Shown here in pieces: positions 26,300 to 34,718 of a DNA stretch of 38,222 bases. The stretch comes from Mesonia profundi. Its GTDB lineage: Bacteria > Bacteroidota > Bacteroidia > Flavobacteriales > Flavobacteriaceae. The stretch spans positions 1 to 38,222 of the forward strand of contig NZ_JAVHUL010000031.1 of NCBI RefSeq assembly GCF_031085155.1. The letters are read 5' to 3'. Position numbers and translations under genes: made by a program. Position 1 is the stretch's first letter. Each line of letters begins with the position of its first letter. The notes under the pieces were generated by a model. The model made no database searches. It was not told where the DNA came from and worked only from the letters and a program-made list of their open reading frames with translations.

Positions 26300-27298
26300 T
26301 TATTTCATAAATTCTTCTGCTTTCTCTACCATATTTTTACTTCCGCAGAAAAATGGCACTCTTTGGTGCAGCTCCGTAGGTTTAAGGTCCATAATTCTTT
26401 GGTGCCCATCACTTGCCTTACCTCCAGCTTGCTCGACTATAAATGCCATGGGGTTACATTCATACAGCAACCTCAATTTTCCGTTAGAAGACGTAGAGCT
26501 TTTAGGATAAATATAAATTCCTCCTTTAATCATATTTCTATGAATGTCTGATACCAAACTTCCTATATATCGAGCCGTATAAGGACGACCGTCTTCTTGA
26601 TTTTGACAGTATTTGATATAATCTTTTACGCCTTGCGGAAAATGATTATAATTACCTTCATTGATGGAGTAAATATTTCCATCTTCAGGAAATTGCATAT
26701 TAGGGTGCGATAGGTAATAGGTTCCTATAGCAGGATTTAACGTAAATCCGTTTACTCCGTGTCCCGTGGTATAGACCAACATCGTAGAAGTCCCATAAAC
26801 AACATATCCCGCAGCTACCTGCTGATTTCCTTCTTGAAGAAAATCATCTATAGTTACTGGGCTACCCATAGGCGTTACTCTTCGATATATGGAGAAAATA
26901 GTTCCTACAGAAACGTTCACATCTATGTTTGAACTTCCGTCAAGCGGATCAATTAACACCACATATTTATTATTATGATCTTCTTTTTGACCACAAATAG
27001 TAATAAAATCATCATTCTCTTCTGAGGCTATTCCGCAGACAATTTCTCTATTGGTAAGCGTCTGTATAAACTTGTCATTGGCGTAAACATCTAATTTTTG
27101 CTGGTCTTCACCTTGAATGTTCACTTCTCCCGCAGCTCCTGTAATATCTACTAATCCTGCCTTATTTACTTCGTGGTTCACCACTTTTGCAGCTAAACGA
27201 ATAGAGTTGATTAATCTAGATAACTCTCCCGAAGAATATTGAAAGTCTGCTTGGTTCTCAATGATAAATTCTCCTAAAGTTTGATTCTTTTTTGCCAT
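26300..27298 (-). CDS. fbp: Fructose-1,6-bisphosphatase, class I
   Basis: Hydrolyses fructose-1,6-bisphosphate in gluconeogenesis. The 332-residue protein has the class I signatures: [22 protein letters not shown] (metal-binding Glu), [26 protein letters not shown] (metal and phosphate binding) and the substrate-site segment [13 protein letters not shown], with [21 protein letters not shown] near the end. All key residues are present. It is transcribed divergently from the GNAT-aspartokinase genes out of a 75-base gap in which the two promoters overlap, so expression of the two sides is probably mutually exclusive or jointly controlled. Confidence 0.97.
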   Translation of the reverse strand: MAKKNQTLGEFIIENQADFQYSSGELSRLINSIRLAAKVVNHEVNKAGLVDITGAAGEVNIQGEDQQKLDVYANDKFIQTLTNREIVCGIASEENDDFITICGQKEDHNNKYVVLIDPLDGSSNIDVNVSVGTIFSIYRRVTPMGSPVTIDDFLQEGNQQVAAGYVVYGTSTMLVYTTGHGVNGFTLNPAIGTYYLSHPNMQFPEDGNIYSINEGNYNHFPQGVKDYIKYCQNQEDGRPYTARYIGSLVSDIHRNMIKGGIYIYPKSSTSSNGKLRLLYECNPMAFIVEQAGGKASDGHQRIMDLKPTELHQRVPFFCGSKNMVEKAEEFMK

Positions 27299-27318
27299 TT
27301 CATAGTTGGTTTATGTCA

Positions 27319-27326
27319 CAAAAATA
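27319..27326 (-). promoter_or_regulatory. -7 promoter element for fbp
   Basis: On the minus strand TATTTTTG (TAnnTTTG), 20 bases before the fbp start. Its -33 region would fall on top of the -7 box of the opposite promoter at 27349-27356. Confidence 0.5.
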
Positions 27327-27348
27327 GGCAAAAAGACATTCTAATCAC

Positions 27349-27356
27349 TATTTTTG
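27349..27356 (+). promoter_or_regulatory. -7 promoter element for the GNAT-aspartokinase operon
   Basis: TATTTTTG on the plus strand, 17 bases before the ATG at 27374. It is the mirror image of the fbp box, with shared flanking sequence (TGTCACAAAAATAG and CTATTTTTGTCACA form an inverted pair). Confidence 0.5.
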
Positions 27357-27373
27357 TCACAAAGCATTATACT

Positions 27374-27850
27374 ATGAAGATAAATGTAAGGGAATCCCAA
27401 CAAGAAGATATGCCGCAAGTGCTAGAACTCATCAAGGAACTGGCCTTATTTGAAAAAGAACCCGAAGCTGTAGTTATAGATGCGCAACAATTACAAAAAG
27501 ACGGTTTCGGCGAACAGCCCCTTTTTAAATGTTTTGTAGCCGAAATAGAAGGCAATATAGAAGGAATGGCCTTAGTGTACTTTAGATATTCTACGTGGAA
27601 AGGAAAAACGGTTCACTTAGAAGATTTAGTAGTTAGGGAACGCTTTCGCGGAAAAGGACTCGGAATCGCTTTATACAAAAAAGTGATGGGGTATGCCTTA
27701 GAGCAAAACGTAAAACGTGTAGAATGGGTCGTTCTCGATTGGAATGAGGGTGCAGTGGAGTTTTACAAAAAAAGCGGAGCAGATGTGATGCAAGAATGGA
27801 ACACGGTACAATTTGACGAAGTTTCCATCAAAAATTTTCTAGATTCATGA
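27374..27850 (+). CDS. GNAT-family N-acetyltransferase
   Basis: A 158-residue acetyl-CoA-dependent acyltransferase of the diamine acetyltransferase-like group. The ATG at 27374 (MKINVRESQQED) is chosen over the longer frame from 27281 because the extra codons cover the promoter. The acetyl-CoA binding motif is LEDLVVRERFRGKGLGIALYKK, followed by a VEWVVLDWNEGAVEFYKKSGA segment that is characteristic of spermidine/spermine-type acetyltransferases. Its stop overlaps the aspartokinase start by four bases. The substrate is not determined. The RERFRGK codons contain one copy of the CGCTTTCGCGGAA repeat. Confidence 0.88.
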   Translation: MKINVRESQQEDMPQVLELIKELALFEKEPEAVVIDAQQLQKDGFGEQPLFKCFVAEIEGNIEGMALVYFRYSTWKGKTVHLEDLVVRERFRGKGLGIALYKKVMGYALEQNVKRVEWVVLDWNEGAVEFYKKSGADVMQEWNTVQFDEVSIKNFLDS

Positions 27851-29091
27851 GAGTTTTCAAATTTGGAGGCGCCTCCATCAAAGATGCAGAAGGCGTAAGA
27901 AATCTAGCTTCTGTCTTACAAAAAACGGGGATCAAAGATAAGGTAGTCGTAATCTCGGCGATGGGAAAAATCACCAACGCCATAGAAAAAGTAATTGAAA
28001 TCTATTTTGAAGAAGACAAAATTGATCTCGATTACCTAAAATCCTATCATATAGCTATTTTAAAAGATTTGTTTGAGTCTAGTTCTCATCGTATTTACCC
28101 GCAGGTAAATCAGTTTTTTGAAGAGTTAGCATCTTTTTTAAGACGTAATAAATCTCCCAACTACGATTATGTTTATGATCAAGTGATTTCCTTTGGAGAA
28201 TTGATAAGCACAAGTATTGTAAGTGTCTATTTAGAAGATCATCATATTAGAAATAAGTGGTTAGATGCTAGAAACCTGATTAAGACAAATCAAGTCTATC
28301 GAGATGCTAAAGTAAACTGGGATGCCACTTGCGAGAAGATTAATAGCGCCATAGAACAGGACAAATTATACATTACCCAAGGCTTTATCGCTTCAGATGC
28401 TCATAACTTCACCACCACTCTTGGCAGGGAAGGAAGTGATTATACTGCGGCCATTTTTGCGTATTGCCTCAAAGCGGAAGATGTTACCATTTGGAAAGAT
28501 GTAGATGGTGTTTTTAATGGCGACCCTAGAGTGTTTGAAAATACCACACTTTTAAATGAAGTCTCTTATACCGAGGCCATAGAACTTGCTTTTTATGGAG
28601 CTTCCATTATACATCCTAAAACCTTGCAACCGCTACAAAAAAGAGAGATCCCCCTATTGGTAAAGTCCTTTTATTATCCCGAAAAAGCAGGAACCCTTGT
28701 TTCTAATGGAAACAAAATCAATCCACTTATTCCCTGTTTTATCGTCAAGAAAAACTTGGTATTGATTTCACTTTCTGCCTTAGACTTTTCTTTTTTTGTA
28801 GAAGAAAACATCAGTGAGGTATTTGCTCTTTTACATCAGTATCAAGTCAAAGTAGATTTGATACAAAACTCTGCCATTAGTTTTTCTGTAGTGGTAGATA
28901 ATCGGTTTAACCAGGTAGATGAGCTTATCAATCATTTAAAAGGCAAGTATAGAGTTTCTTTCAATAAAAGTGTTTCTCTTTATACGATTCGGCACTTCAC
29001 CGAAGGTGCTATCAATCAAATAGAAAAAGACAAAGAAGTTTTATTAAAGCAGCTTACTCGAGAGACTGTTCAACTAGTTACTAAAGAATAA
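27847..29091 (+). CDS. Aspartate kinase (monofunctional)
   Basis: Phosphorylates aspartate, the first step toward lysine, threonine and methionine. The 414-residue protein begins with the kinase motif KFGGASIKD (usually KFGGTSV) and carries GREGSDYTAAIFA and WKDVDGVFNGDPR, then an ACT-type regulatory part after about residue 300 with weaker conservation. The length is normal for a stand-alone enzyme and no homoserine dehydrogenase domain follows. It is translationally coupled to the GNAT gene (ATGA overlap). Which end product controls it cannot be told from the sequence. Confidence 0.93.
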   Translation: MRVFKFGGASIKDAEGVRNLASVLQKTGIKDKVVVISAMGKITNAIEKVIEIYFEEDKIDLDYLKSYHIAILKDLFESSSHRIYPQVNQFFEELASFLRRNKSPNYDYVYDQVISFGELISTSIVSVYLEDHHIRNKWLDARNLIKTNQVYRDAKVNWDATCEKINSAIEQDKLYITQGFIASDAHNFTTTLGREGSDYTAAIFAYCLKAEDVTIWKDVDGVFNGDPRVFENTTLLNEVSYTEAIELAFYGASIIHPKTLQPLQKREIPLLVKSFYYPEKAGTLVSNGNKINPLIPCFIVKKNLVLISLSALDFSFFVEENISEVFALLHQYQVKVDLIQNSAISFSVVVDNRFNQVDELINHLKGKYRVSFNKSVSLYTIRHFTEGAINQIEKDKEVLLKQLTRETVQLVTKE

Positions 29092-29094
29092 AAA

Positions 29095-29123
29095 TTTGTA
29101 AAAGTCTTATTTTACTATATTTG
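29095..29123 (+). promoter_or_regulatory. Bacteroidota promoter for the OlsF-like gene
   Basis: TTTG (29095-29098), a 17-base spacer and TATATTTG (29116-29123), 19 bases before the ATG at 29143. The -33 box starts just after the aspartokinase stop codon. This is one of the best promoters in the window. Confidence 0.6.
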
Positions 29124-29142
29124 TAGACAAACAAATCTATAA

Positions 29143-30951
29143 ATGGGAATCGTAACTGCGAAAGAAGTTGCTAAAGGACTTAACTTAAACAAGTTTGGTT
29201 TATTAGGCACCACTTTAAGTGCTGCTTTAATGAGGGTAACCAAAATAAATGCACTCAATAAGATCTATGATGACCGTAAACATCTTTCGGGCCCAGAATT
29301 TTTGGACTCTTGTTTAAAGCATTTAGAGGTCGATTACGAAATCCCCGAGAAGGATTTAAAAAGAATACCTAAAACAGGTCCTTTTATTAGCATTTCTAAT
29401 CATCCCCTAGGAGGAATTGATGGCATGATTCTCATGCAAACCCTCATTAAACAGCGAGATGATTATAAAATAATCGCTAATTTTTTATTGCATCGTCTAG
29501 AGCCTTTAAAACCTTACATCATGCCAGTTAATCCTTTTGAAGATAGAAAGGAAGTAAAATCGAGTATGTTAGGAATTAAGGAAGCCATACAACATTTAAA
29601 AGACGGTCACCCTTTAGGGATTTTCCCTGCGGGCGAAGTCTCTACAGATAAAGTAGATAAAACCATTGTGGATAGACCTTGGCTGCAAGAAGCGATGAAG
29701 TTGATACAAAAATCAAATGTTCCCGTAGTTCCTATTTATTTTCACGCTAAAAACAGTAGTTCTTTTTACCGGCTGGCGAAACTCAACGATACGTTTAGAA
29801 CCGCCAAGTTACCGGGAGAAATGTTAACCCAGAAGCACCGAAAGATAAAAGTAAGAATTGGAAACCCCATTTCTGTAGAAGACCAAAACCAACACGAAAG
29901 CTTAGAAGAGTATACCCTTTTCTTGAGAAAGAAAACCTATATGCTTTCTAGCGGATTTGATGATAAAAAGAGCTTGCTTAAAAACATCCCCACACACATC
30001 AAATTTCCTAGCAAACCAAAGCAGATTGTAAAAGAAACCTCTGAGTTTCTAATGCAGAAGGAAATTGACTTTTGTAGAGAAAACGAAAAACGACTTTTAG
30101 TAAGTAAAAATTATGAAGTCTTCTTAGCCGAAAGAAAAGAAATCCCTAATATCGTAAAAGAGATTGGCCGGCTGCGCGAAATTACCTTTAGAGCCATTGG
30201 AGAAGGCACCAATAAGCCTACAGATTTAGATGAATTTGATGATTTTTACCATCACCTATTTCTTTATGACGCTAACGCGGATAAGATTGTAGGTTCTTAC
30301 CGTATGGGATTTGGATTAAAGATTTTTCCTAAATATGGAATTGATGGTTTCTACCTACAACAACTCTTTAGGTTTGAACCTGAATTGTATAAACTCATGA
30401 GCGAATCTATAGAGATGGGGCGGGCATTTATCGTGAAAGAATACCAACAAAAACCTATGCCTCTTTTTCTGCTCTGGAAAGGAATTGTGCATTGTACCTT
30501 ACGCTTTCCCGAGCATAAATACCTTATTGGCGGAGTGAGCATTAGCAATAAATTTTCTGAGTTTTCCAAATCCATGATGATTGAATTTATGAAATCTCAT
30601 TATTATGACCCTTATGTGGCGCAATACGTAAGGCCTAAAAAAGAATACAAGGTAAAGCTAAAAGACGCCGACAAAGATTTTGTATTTGATGAAACTGAAG
30701 CCGATCTTAACAAATTTGATAAGCTTATCGATGAGCTGGAGCCAGATAATATTAGAATGCCAGTTTTATTAAAGAAGTATATCAAGCAAAATGCGAAGGT
30801 GATTGCCTTTAATGTGGACCCCCTTTTTAACAACTCTGTAGATGGCCTCATGTACATAAGAATAGCCGATTTACCCGAAAGCACTGTAAAACCCGTGATG
30901 GAAGAGTTTCAGGAAGAATTGGAACGAAAAATAAGTCAGCAAGATGACTAA
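29143..30951 (+). CDS. Bifunctional acyltransferase, PlsC domain plus OlsB-type GNAT domain (OlsF-like)
   Basis: A 602-residue fusion. Residues 1-280 form a glycerolipid-type acyltransferase (SNHPLGGIDGM as the H-x4-D motif, FPAGEVSTD as the second motif). Residues 310-560 form a GNAT-like acyl-ACP N-acyltransferase (LREITFRAIGEGT... FDDFYHHLFLYDANADKIVGSYRMGFG... ELSRFI-like SIEMGRAFIVKEY). This order matches OlsF, the bifunctional ornithine-lipid synthase described from Serratia and Flavobacterium. An amino-acid lipid made by N- then O-acylation is therefore likely, but whether it is ornithine or glycine lipid cannot be read from the sequence. Its stop overlaps the next gene by eight bases. 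Confidence 0.82.
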   Translation: MGIVTAKEVAKGLNLNKFGLLGTTLSAALMRVTKINALNKIYDDRKHLSGPEFLDSCLKHLEVDYEIPEKDLKRIPKTGPFISISNHPLGGIDGMILMQTLIKQRDDYKIIANFLLHRLEPLKPYIMPVNPFEDRKEVKSSMLGIKEAIQHLKDGHPLGIFPAGEVSTDKVDKTIVDRPWLQEAMKLIQKSNVPVVPIYFHAKNSSSFYRLAKLNDTFRTAKLPGEMLTQKHRKIKVRIGNPISVEDQNQHESLEEYTLFLRKKTYMLSSGFDDKKSLLKNIPTHIKFPSKPKQIVKETSEFLMQKEIDFCRENEKRLLVSKNYEVFLAERKEIPNIVKEIGRLREITFRAIGEGTNKPTDLDEFDDFYHHLFLYDANADKIVGSYRMGFGLKIFPKYGIDGFYLQQLFRFEPELYKLMSESIEMGRAFIVKEYQQKPMPLFLLWKGIVHCTLRFPEHKYLIGGVSISNKFSEFSKSMMIEFMKSHYYDPYVAQYVRPKKEYKVKLKDADKDFVFDETEADLNKFDKLIDELEPDNIRMPVLLKKYIKQNAKVIAFNVDPLFNNSVDGLMYIRIADLPESTVKPVMEEFQEELERKISQQDD

Positions 30952-31993
30952 AAGAATCGTCTTCTTCCTTATTTGTTTCCAGAGCCTTGCAGGTTTAGCC
31001 CAACATAGCATTAAAGGAGTTGTTATAGACGAATCGCAACAACCTATTGAAAGTGCTAATATCTACTTTGACGGTACTACTTTTGGCACGGTCACCAACA
31101 CCAAAGGCGAGTTTACACTACAAATAGATCAAACTACACAAGCCTCACTCCTCATTAGTTCGTTAGGTTATACCTCAGAGACGAGAACTATTTCTTTTAA
31201 AATCTCTAGTATAGATTTGGGAGTTATTGTTTTAAAAAAAGGTGTAAGCGATTTAGAAGAAGTTTATATAGAGAACGACCCTTGGCCAAGAGAAAGAAAG
31301 TTAGCTTATTTTAGAAAGTGGTTTCTGGGAGAAGATTACAAAGATAAAAAGACCAAAATTTTAAACGAAGAGGAGGTTCAACTTAGGTTTATTTCATCTT
31401 CCAACACATTGGTAGCCTCTAGTAAGGTTCCATTAAAAGTTCAAAACAAATACCTAAGTTATTTGATCGAATATGATCTTATGGCATTTGAGCTCTTTTT
31501 TAAAAAAGTGAATTTCACAAAAGATGAGAAAAAACAAACTTACTATAACGAACATTCGTCATATTATGCGGGAACTTCTTTTTTTAAAGAATTAAAAGAT
31601 AAAACCAGAACAAAATTCTTAGAGCGAAGAGAGAAAACTTATAAAGGTTCTATTCTGCATTTTATGCGGAGCCTTGCATCTAAAGAATTAGAGGAAAACA
31701 AGTTCAAAACTATACACAAGAAAAATGAAGTGCCTCCTTATCAATGTTTTGATATCATAAAAACGAATAATCTCACTTCCGTAGAAATTTTAGTACAAAA
31801 GCTTATCCTTTTATACGATGGTTTTGAGCAATCGTTTATTCAGGTAGACGAAAATTCTACTACAATATATATTGATGCTTACGGAAACTTCTCTCCGATC
31901 AATTCTTTGTATTTTGGTGGAGATATGGGAAAACAAAAGATGTCTTCTTTACTTCCTTTAAATTATAAAATTAATCCACCTAAAGATGAATAA
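30944..31993 (+). CDS. Exported CarboxypepD_reg-domain protein, first of a tandem pair
   Basis: A 349-residue exported protein. After the signal peptide (LICFQSLAGLAQ) comes a CarboxypepD_reg-like beta-sandwich (IKGVVIDESQQPIESANIYF... GTVTNTKGEFTL, about 22-105), followed by about 240 residues with no family I can name. It shares with its neighbour the segments GSILHFMRSL, ELEENKF and a conserved C-terminal stretch (YGNFSPINSLYFGGDMG), so the two are paralogues. It overlaps the OlsF-like gene by eight bases and the next gene by eight bases, so all three are translated together. Function unknown; an outer-membrane-linked role is suggested by the domain. Confidence 0.75.
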   Translation: MTKRIVFFLICFQSLAGLAQHSIKGVVIDESQQPIESANIYFDGTTFGTVTNTKGEFTLQIDQTTQASLLISSLGYTSETRTISFKISSIDLGVIVLKKGVSDLEEVYIENDPWPRERKLAYFRKWFLGEDYKDKKTKILNEEEVQLRFISSSNTLVASSKVPLKVQNKYLSYLIEYDLMAFELFFKKVNFTKDEKKQTYYNEHSSYYAGTSFFKELKDKTRTKFLERREKTYKGSILHFMRSLASKELEENKFKTIHKKNEVPPYQCFDIIKTNNLTSVEILVQKLILLYDGFEQSFIQVDENSTTIYIDAYGNFSPINSLYFGGDMGKQKMSSLLPLNYKINPPKDE

Positions 31994-33089
31994 AGCTCTT
32001 TTATTACTCTTAATGACATGCTTCTTAATGCTGAGCGGGAATAGCTTCGCGCAACAAATTGTAAGAGGTTTTGTAGTTGATTCAGTCACACAGAAACCTA
32101 TTGAGGGAGCTGCCGTTTTTTTTGATAAAACCACCTATGGAACCATAACTAACAAAAACGGTTTTTTTGTTTTAAAAAGCAGAGAAAAAACCAAAAGTCC
32201 TTTAGTTATTAAATATTTAGGTTATAGAATGGAAAAAATGATCAATCCACCCCAAAATAAAAATGTAAAATTTATACTTGTTAAACAAGAAGAAGACTTG
32301 AATGCGGTGGTTATTTATTTAGATAAAAAAAGAAAAAAAAATACCCTACAACAAAAAAAATCTGAACTTGAAATAGATCAACATTTACACCTATTCAAAC
32401 ATTATTTCTTAGGAAAAGGCGCTTATAAAAACAAAGTAGAAATATTAAATCCTGAGGTAGTAAAATTAGTTTCTTCAAAAGACGGTTTAAAATTCACTTA
32501 TACTACTGAAAAACCTCTTATTATAAAAAATAATTATTTAGATTATGAAATAACCTATTATTTAGAGAAGTTAGTTTTATACCAAAAAGCGAATGAACTA
32601 ATCCCTCACCCTGTGATGGATCATTATGAATATTACGGAACTGCCTTATTTAAAGACCTGCAAAAACCTGACAAAATTCGAAATAAATTCAAGAAAAGAA
32701 GAAATGAATTTTATTATGGATCCATTTTGCATTTTATGCGTGCTCTTTCTAAGAATGAATTAGAGGAAAATGGTTTTTCGACATTTGATATGAATTCTAA
32801 TTGGATCACTATAAAATCTACACCAAAGTTTAATTTTATGGAAGTTATGCCGCCAAATAAATTTCTAGTTTTTTATAGGAAAGTGGCATTAAGAGTTCTG
32901 CCAAGTACCATAAGTGACTTTGAAACCAAAGGTTTTCCTCATGATGCATCGCTTATTATTGCAAGGAATAATTTTGGGATTGACGAGATGGGTAACTTCT
33001 TTCCATGGAATGCGCTCATTTTTGATGGTAAGTTTGGGAGAGAAGGTATGGATAAATCTTTGCCTTTAGACTTTCAACCTTATCCCTAA
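31986..33089 (+). CDS. Exported CarboxypepD_reg-domain protein, second of a tandem pair
   Basis: A 367-residue paralogue of the preceding protein, with signal peptide (CFLMLSGNSFAQ), the same CarboxypepD_reg sandwich (VRGFVVDSVTQKPIEGAAVF... GTITNKNGFFVL) and the shared motifs GSILHFMRAL, ELEENGF and MGNFFPWNALIFDGKFG. It is more A-rich than its twin and has diverged along its whole length, so the duplication is not recent. The start overlaps the upstream stop as ATGAATAA, the same arrangement as at the previous junction. No terminator is obvious before the convergent small gene. Confidence 0.75.
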   Translation: MNKALLLLLMTCFLMLSGNSFAQQIVRGFVVDSVTQKPIEGAAVFFDKTTYGTITNKNGFFVLKSREKTKSPLVIKYLGYRMEKMINPPQNKNVKFILVKQEEDLNAVVIYLDKKRKKNTLQQKKSELEIDQHLHLFKHYFLGKGAYKNKVEILNPEVVKLVSSKDGLKFTYTTEKPLIIKNNYLDYEITYYLEKLVLYQKANELIPHPVMDHYEYYGTALFKDLQKPDKIRNKFKKRRNEFYYGSILHFMRALSKNELEENGFSTFDMNSNWITIKSTPKFNFMEVMPPNKFLVFYRKVALRVLPSTISDFETKGFPHDASLIIARNNFGIDEMGNFFPWNALIFDGKFGREGMDKSLPLDFQPYP

Positions 33090-33097
33090 ATTGGTTA

Positions 33098-33391
33098 TTA
33101 CATCATTGCCCAAAACTGCAGGAACAATAATACAGTAGATAATAGTATTAGTAAAAAGCTTAGAATTTTATACTTCGGAAGTGTTTTTGCCAAAAAAAGA
33201 ACAGCCAATACAAGTAAAATATTATTTAACCAGTTGCTTTGTAAAAAAGAAGGATAAGTAGTTACAAATCTACTTTTTGCTTCTGTAAAAGAGTTACTAT
33301 TATTGAAAAGCAAGATCCAATACACCCATTTTACTAAAGGAATTACCAATAAGATGATTCCAAGAATTAATTTTTTTGGTAAGGTTTTCAT
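33098..33391 (-). CDS. Small hydrophobic membrane protein
   Basis: A 97-residue protein with three predicted membrane helices (about 9-28, 52-70 and 74-94) and a charged loop (NSFTEAKSRF). I do not recognise a family. It is convergent with the CarboxypepD_reg gene and divergent from the SDR gene, each separated by few bases or a plain AT-rich gap. Confidence 0.55.
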   Translation of the reverse strand: MKTLPKKLILGIILLVIPLVKWVYWILLFNNSNSFTEAKSRFVTTYPSFLQSNWLNNILLVLAVLFLAKTLPKYKILSFLLILLSTVLLFLQFWAMM

Positions 33392-33526
33392 TAATTTCCA
33401 CTTGTTTAATGAATGAAGTTAGTAAACATCTTCTTAAAGCTAACTCGTTTCCGTTAAGTCTTTGTTATTTAAGGATTTCTTAATACCCAGTCGCAGCTAC
33501 TTATCCTATCTTTAAAATAAAAAATT

Positions 33527-34174
33527 ATGGAAAAAGTATTGATAGCAGGCGCCAACGGAACCACAGGAAGAGAAATTGTTAAAAATTTACAAGATCACTC
33601 CAGCTATGAGCCTATAGCGATGATAAGAAAAGAAGAGCAACAAGCTACTTTTGATAATATGAATGTGAAAAGTGTGATGGGGGACTTAGAAGGAGATCTT
33701 GCTCCAGCCGTTAAAGGTATAGATCGCGTTATTTTTGCAGCAGGATCTGGAGGAAAAAACGTGGAAGGCGTAGATCGCGATGGCGCCATTAATCTAATTG
33801 ATCAGGCAAAGGCGGCGGGCGTTAGAAAATTTGTGATGTTGAGTTCTATGGGAGCGGACGACCCTTCTCAAAATGAAGATCTAAAGTCTTACTTAGAAGC
33901 CAAAAAAACTGCGGATGAACATTTAAGAACAAGTTTTTTAGAACATAGTATTGTACGTTCCGGTGCACTAACCAATAATGCAAAGACCAATAAAATTAAA
34001 GCCGCAGAAAAGTTAGGGGAATACGGTGAAATCCCAAGACAAGATGTAGCACAAGTTTTAATTGACTGCCTAGAACCTAATCTACTTAAAAATAGAACCT
34101 TTGAGATATTGAGTGGGGATAAAGCTACTCCAATTGCTTTAAAAGAAATTGATCAAATTTCTTTTAAAGAATAG
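33527..34174 (+). CDS. Atypical short-chain dehydrogenase/reductase (NAD(P)-binding, NmrA-like)
   Basis: A 215-residue Rossmann-fold protein of the atypical SDR type: nucleotide-binding GANGTTGREIV at residues 7-17, acidic GDLEGDL, DRVIFAAGSGG, and MLSSMGADDPSQ. The short length and the SSMGAD motif suit the YwnB/'SDR a5' group, whose substrates are mostly unknown. It stands alone with a perfect terminator after it. A TATCTTTA at 33508-33515 is one base from the -7 consensus and ends 11 bases before the ATG. Confidence 0.85.
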   Translation: MEKVLIAGANGTTGREIVKNLQDHSSYEPIAMIRKEEQQATFDNMNVKSVMGDLEGDLAPAVKGIDRVIFAAGSGGKNVEGVDRDGAINLIDQAKAAGVRKFVMLSSMGADDPSQNEDLKSYLEAKKTADEHLRTSFLEHSIVRSGALTNNAKTNKIKAAEKLGEYGEIPRQDVAQVLIDCLEPNLLKNRTFEILSGDKATPIALKEIDQISFKE

Positions 34175-34189
34175 ATAAACACTTTAAAC

Positions 34190-34223
34190 AAAATAGCCTT
34201 GTAGAATTCTACAAGGCTATTTT
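34190..34223. terminator. Terminator after the SDR gene
   Basis: A perfect palindrome (arms AAAATAGCCTTGTAGAA and its complement) with a following T run on the plus strand, 16 bases after the stop codon. Confidence 0.85.
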
Positions 34224-34399
34224 TTTATGCTTTACATACGTTATCATTAGGCTTCCTGAAGCTACTCTTTTTCTATTACATTACATTAAATTATTATTTC
34301 GCTTCCACGGAAATGTTACGTTTAAAAATTAAGCCTCTCGGTGCAAAACTAAAGAAAGGCTACGACCAAGTAAGGCTTTAGCAAACGACTAGTTTAAAG

Positions 34400-34453
34400 T
34401 CAATACTTCCGCTTAATTTTATCTACAATCGTTTGTGCTAATTTCTCTTTGTT
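34400..34453 (-). pseudogene. 3'-terminal fragment of a D-2-hydroxyacid dehydrogenase gene (tail 1)
   Basis: The minus strand reads NKEKLAQTIVDKIKRKY followed by a stop, matching the end of the longer dehydrogenase fragment at 37054-37251 (KEKLAQTIVDKIKQKF). At the DNA level about 43 of 46 bases agree (34411-34456 against 37065-37110). Only 17 codons remain; the sequence to the right is unrelated. It therefore marks a breakpoint where the body of the gene has been replaced by other DNA. Confidence 0.8.
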
Positions 34454-34718
34454 TTTTAATCGGCATCCAGAGCTTTCTCAAACAGGAAAGGCCGGGTTCC
34501 GATATTCCAAATAAAACTGGAGATTGGATGGTAACCGCCACCGCCGCTAGCACTCAATTGTTGCGAGTGCTATGCATAGCCCTGCAAAGCATATTTTCTA
34601 TTATCATAAATCTATGTTTTTCATAAATTCATAAAAATTTTTATTATAAAATAAACACTCACAGTGCGCATTCTTCATAGATGAACGCTAGCGGGAAACA
34701 ACTAATAATTTTGTAATA
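34454..34718. other. Gene-free stretch between the dehydrogenase tail and the partner gene
   Basis: About 265 bases without a supportable gene. The first 130 are richer in G and C than the surroundings and include a small hairpin (GCACTC / GAGTGC, 34550-34570) overlapping the palindrome GCTATGCATAGC (34569-34580). The remainder is very AT-rich. The bases between the SDR terminator and the tail (34224-34399) also hold no gene, only a diverged copy of the CGCTTTCGCGGAA repeat near 34309. Confidence 0.5.

Noticed and set aside
26180-26551. A 123-codon plus-strand frame covering the REP element and the end of fbp
   Set aside because: It is antisense to fbp and to the hairpins after it; the fbp reading is certain.
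34435-34626. A 63-codon plus-strand frame beside dehydrogenase tail 1
   Set aside because: Its first codons are the antisense of the dehydrogenase tail and the rest crosses palindromes; not a credible gene.
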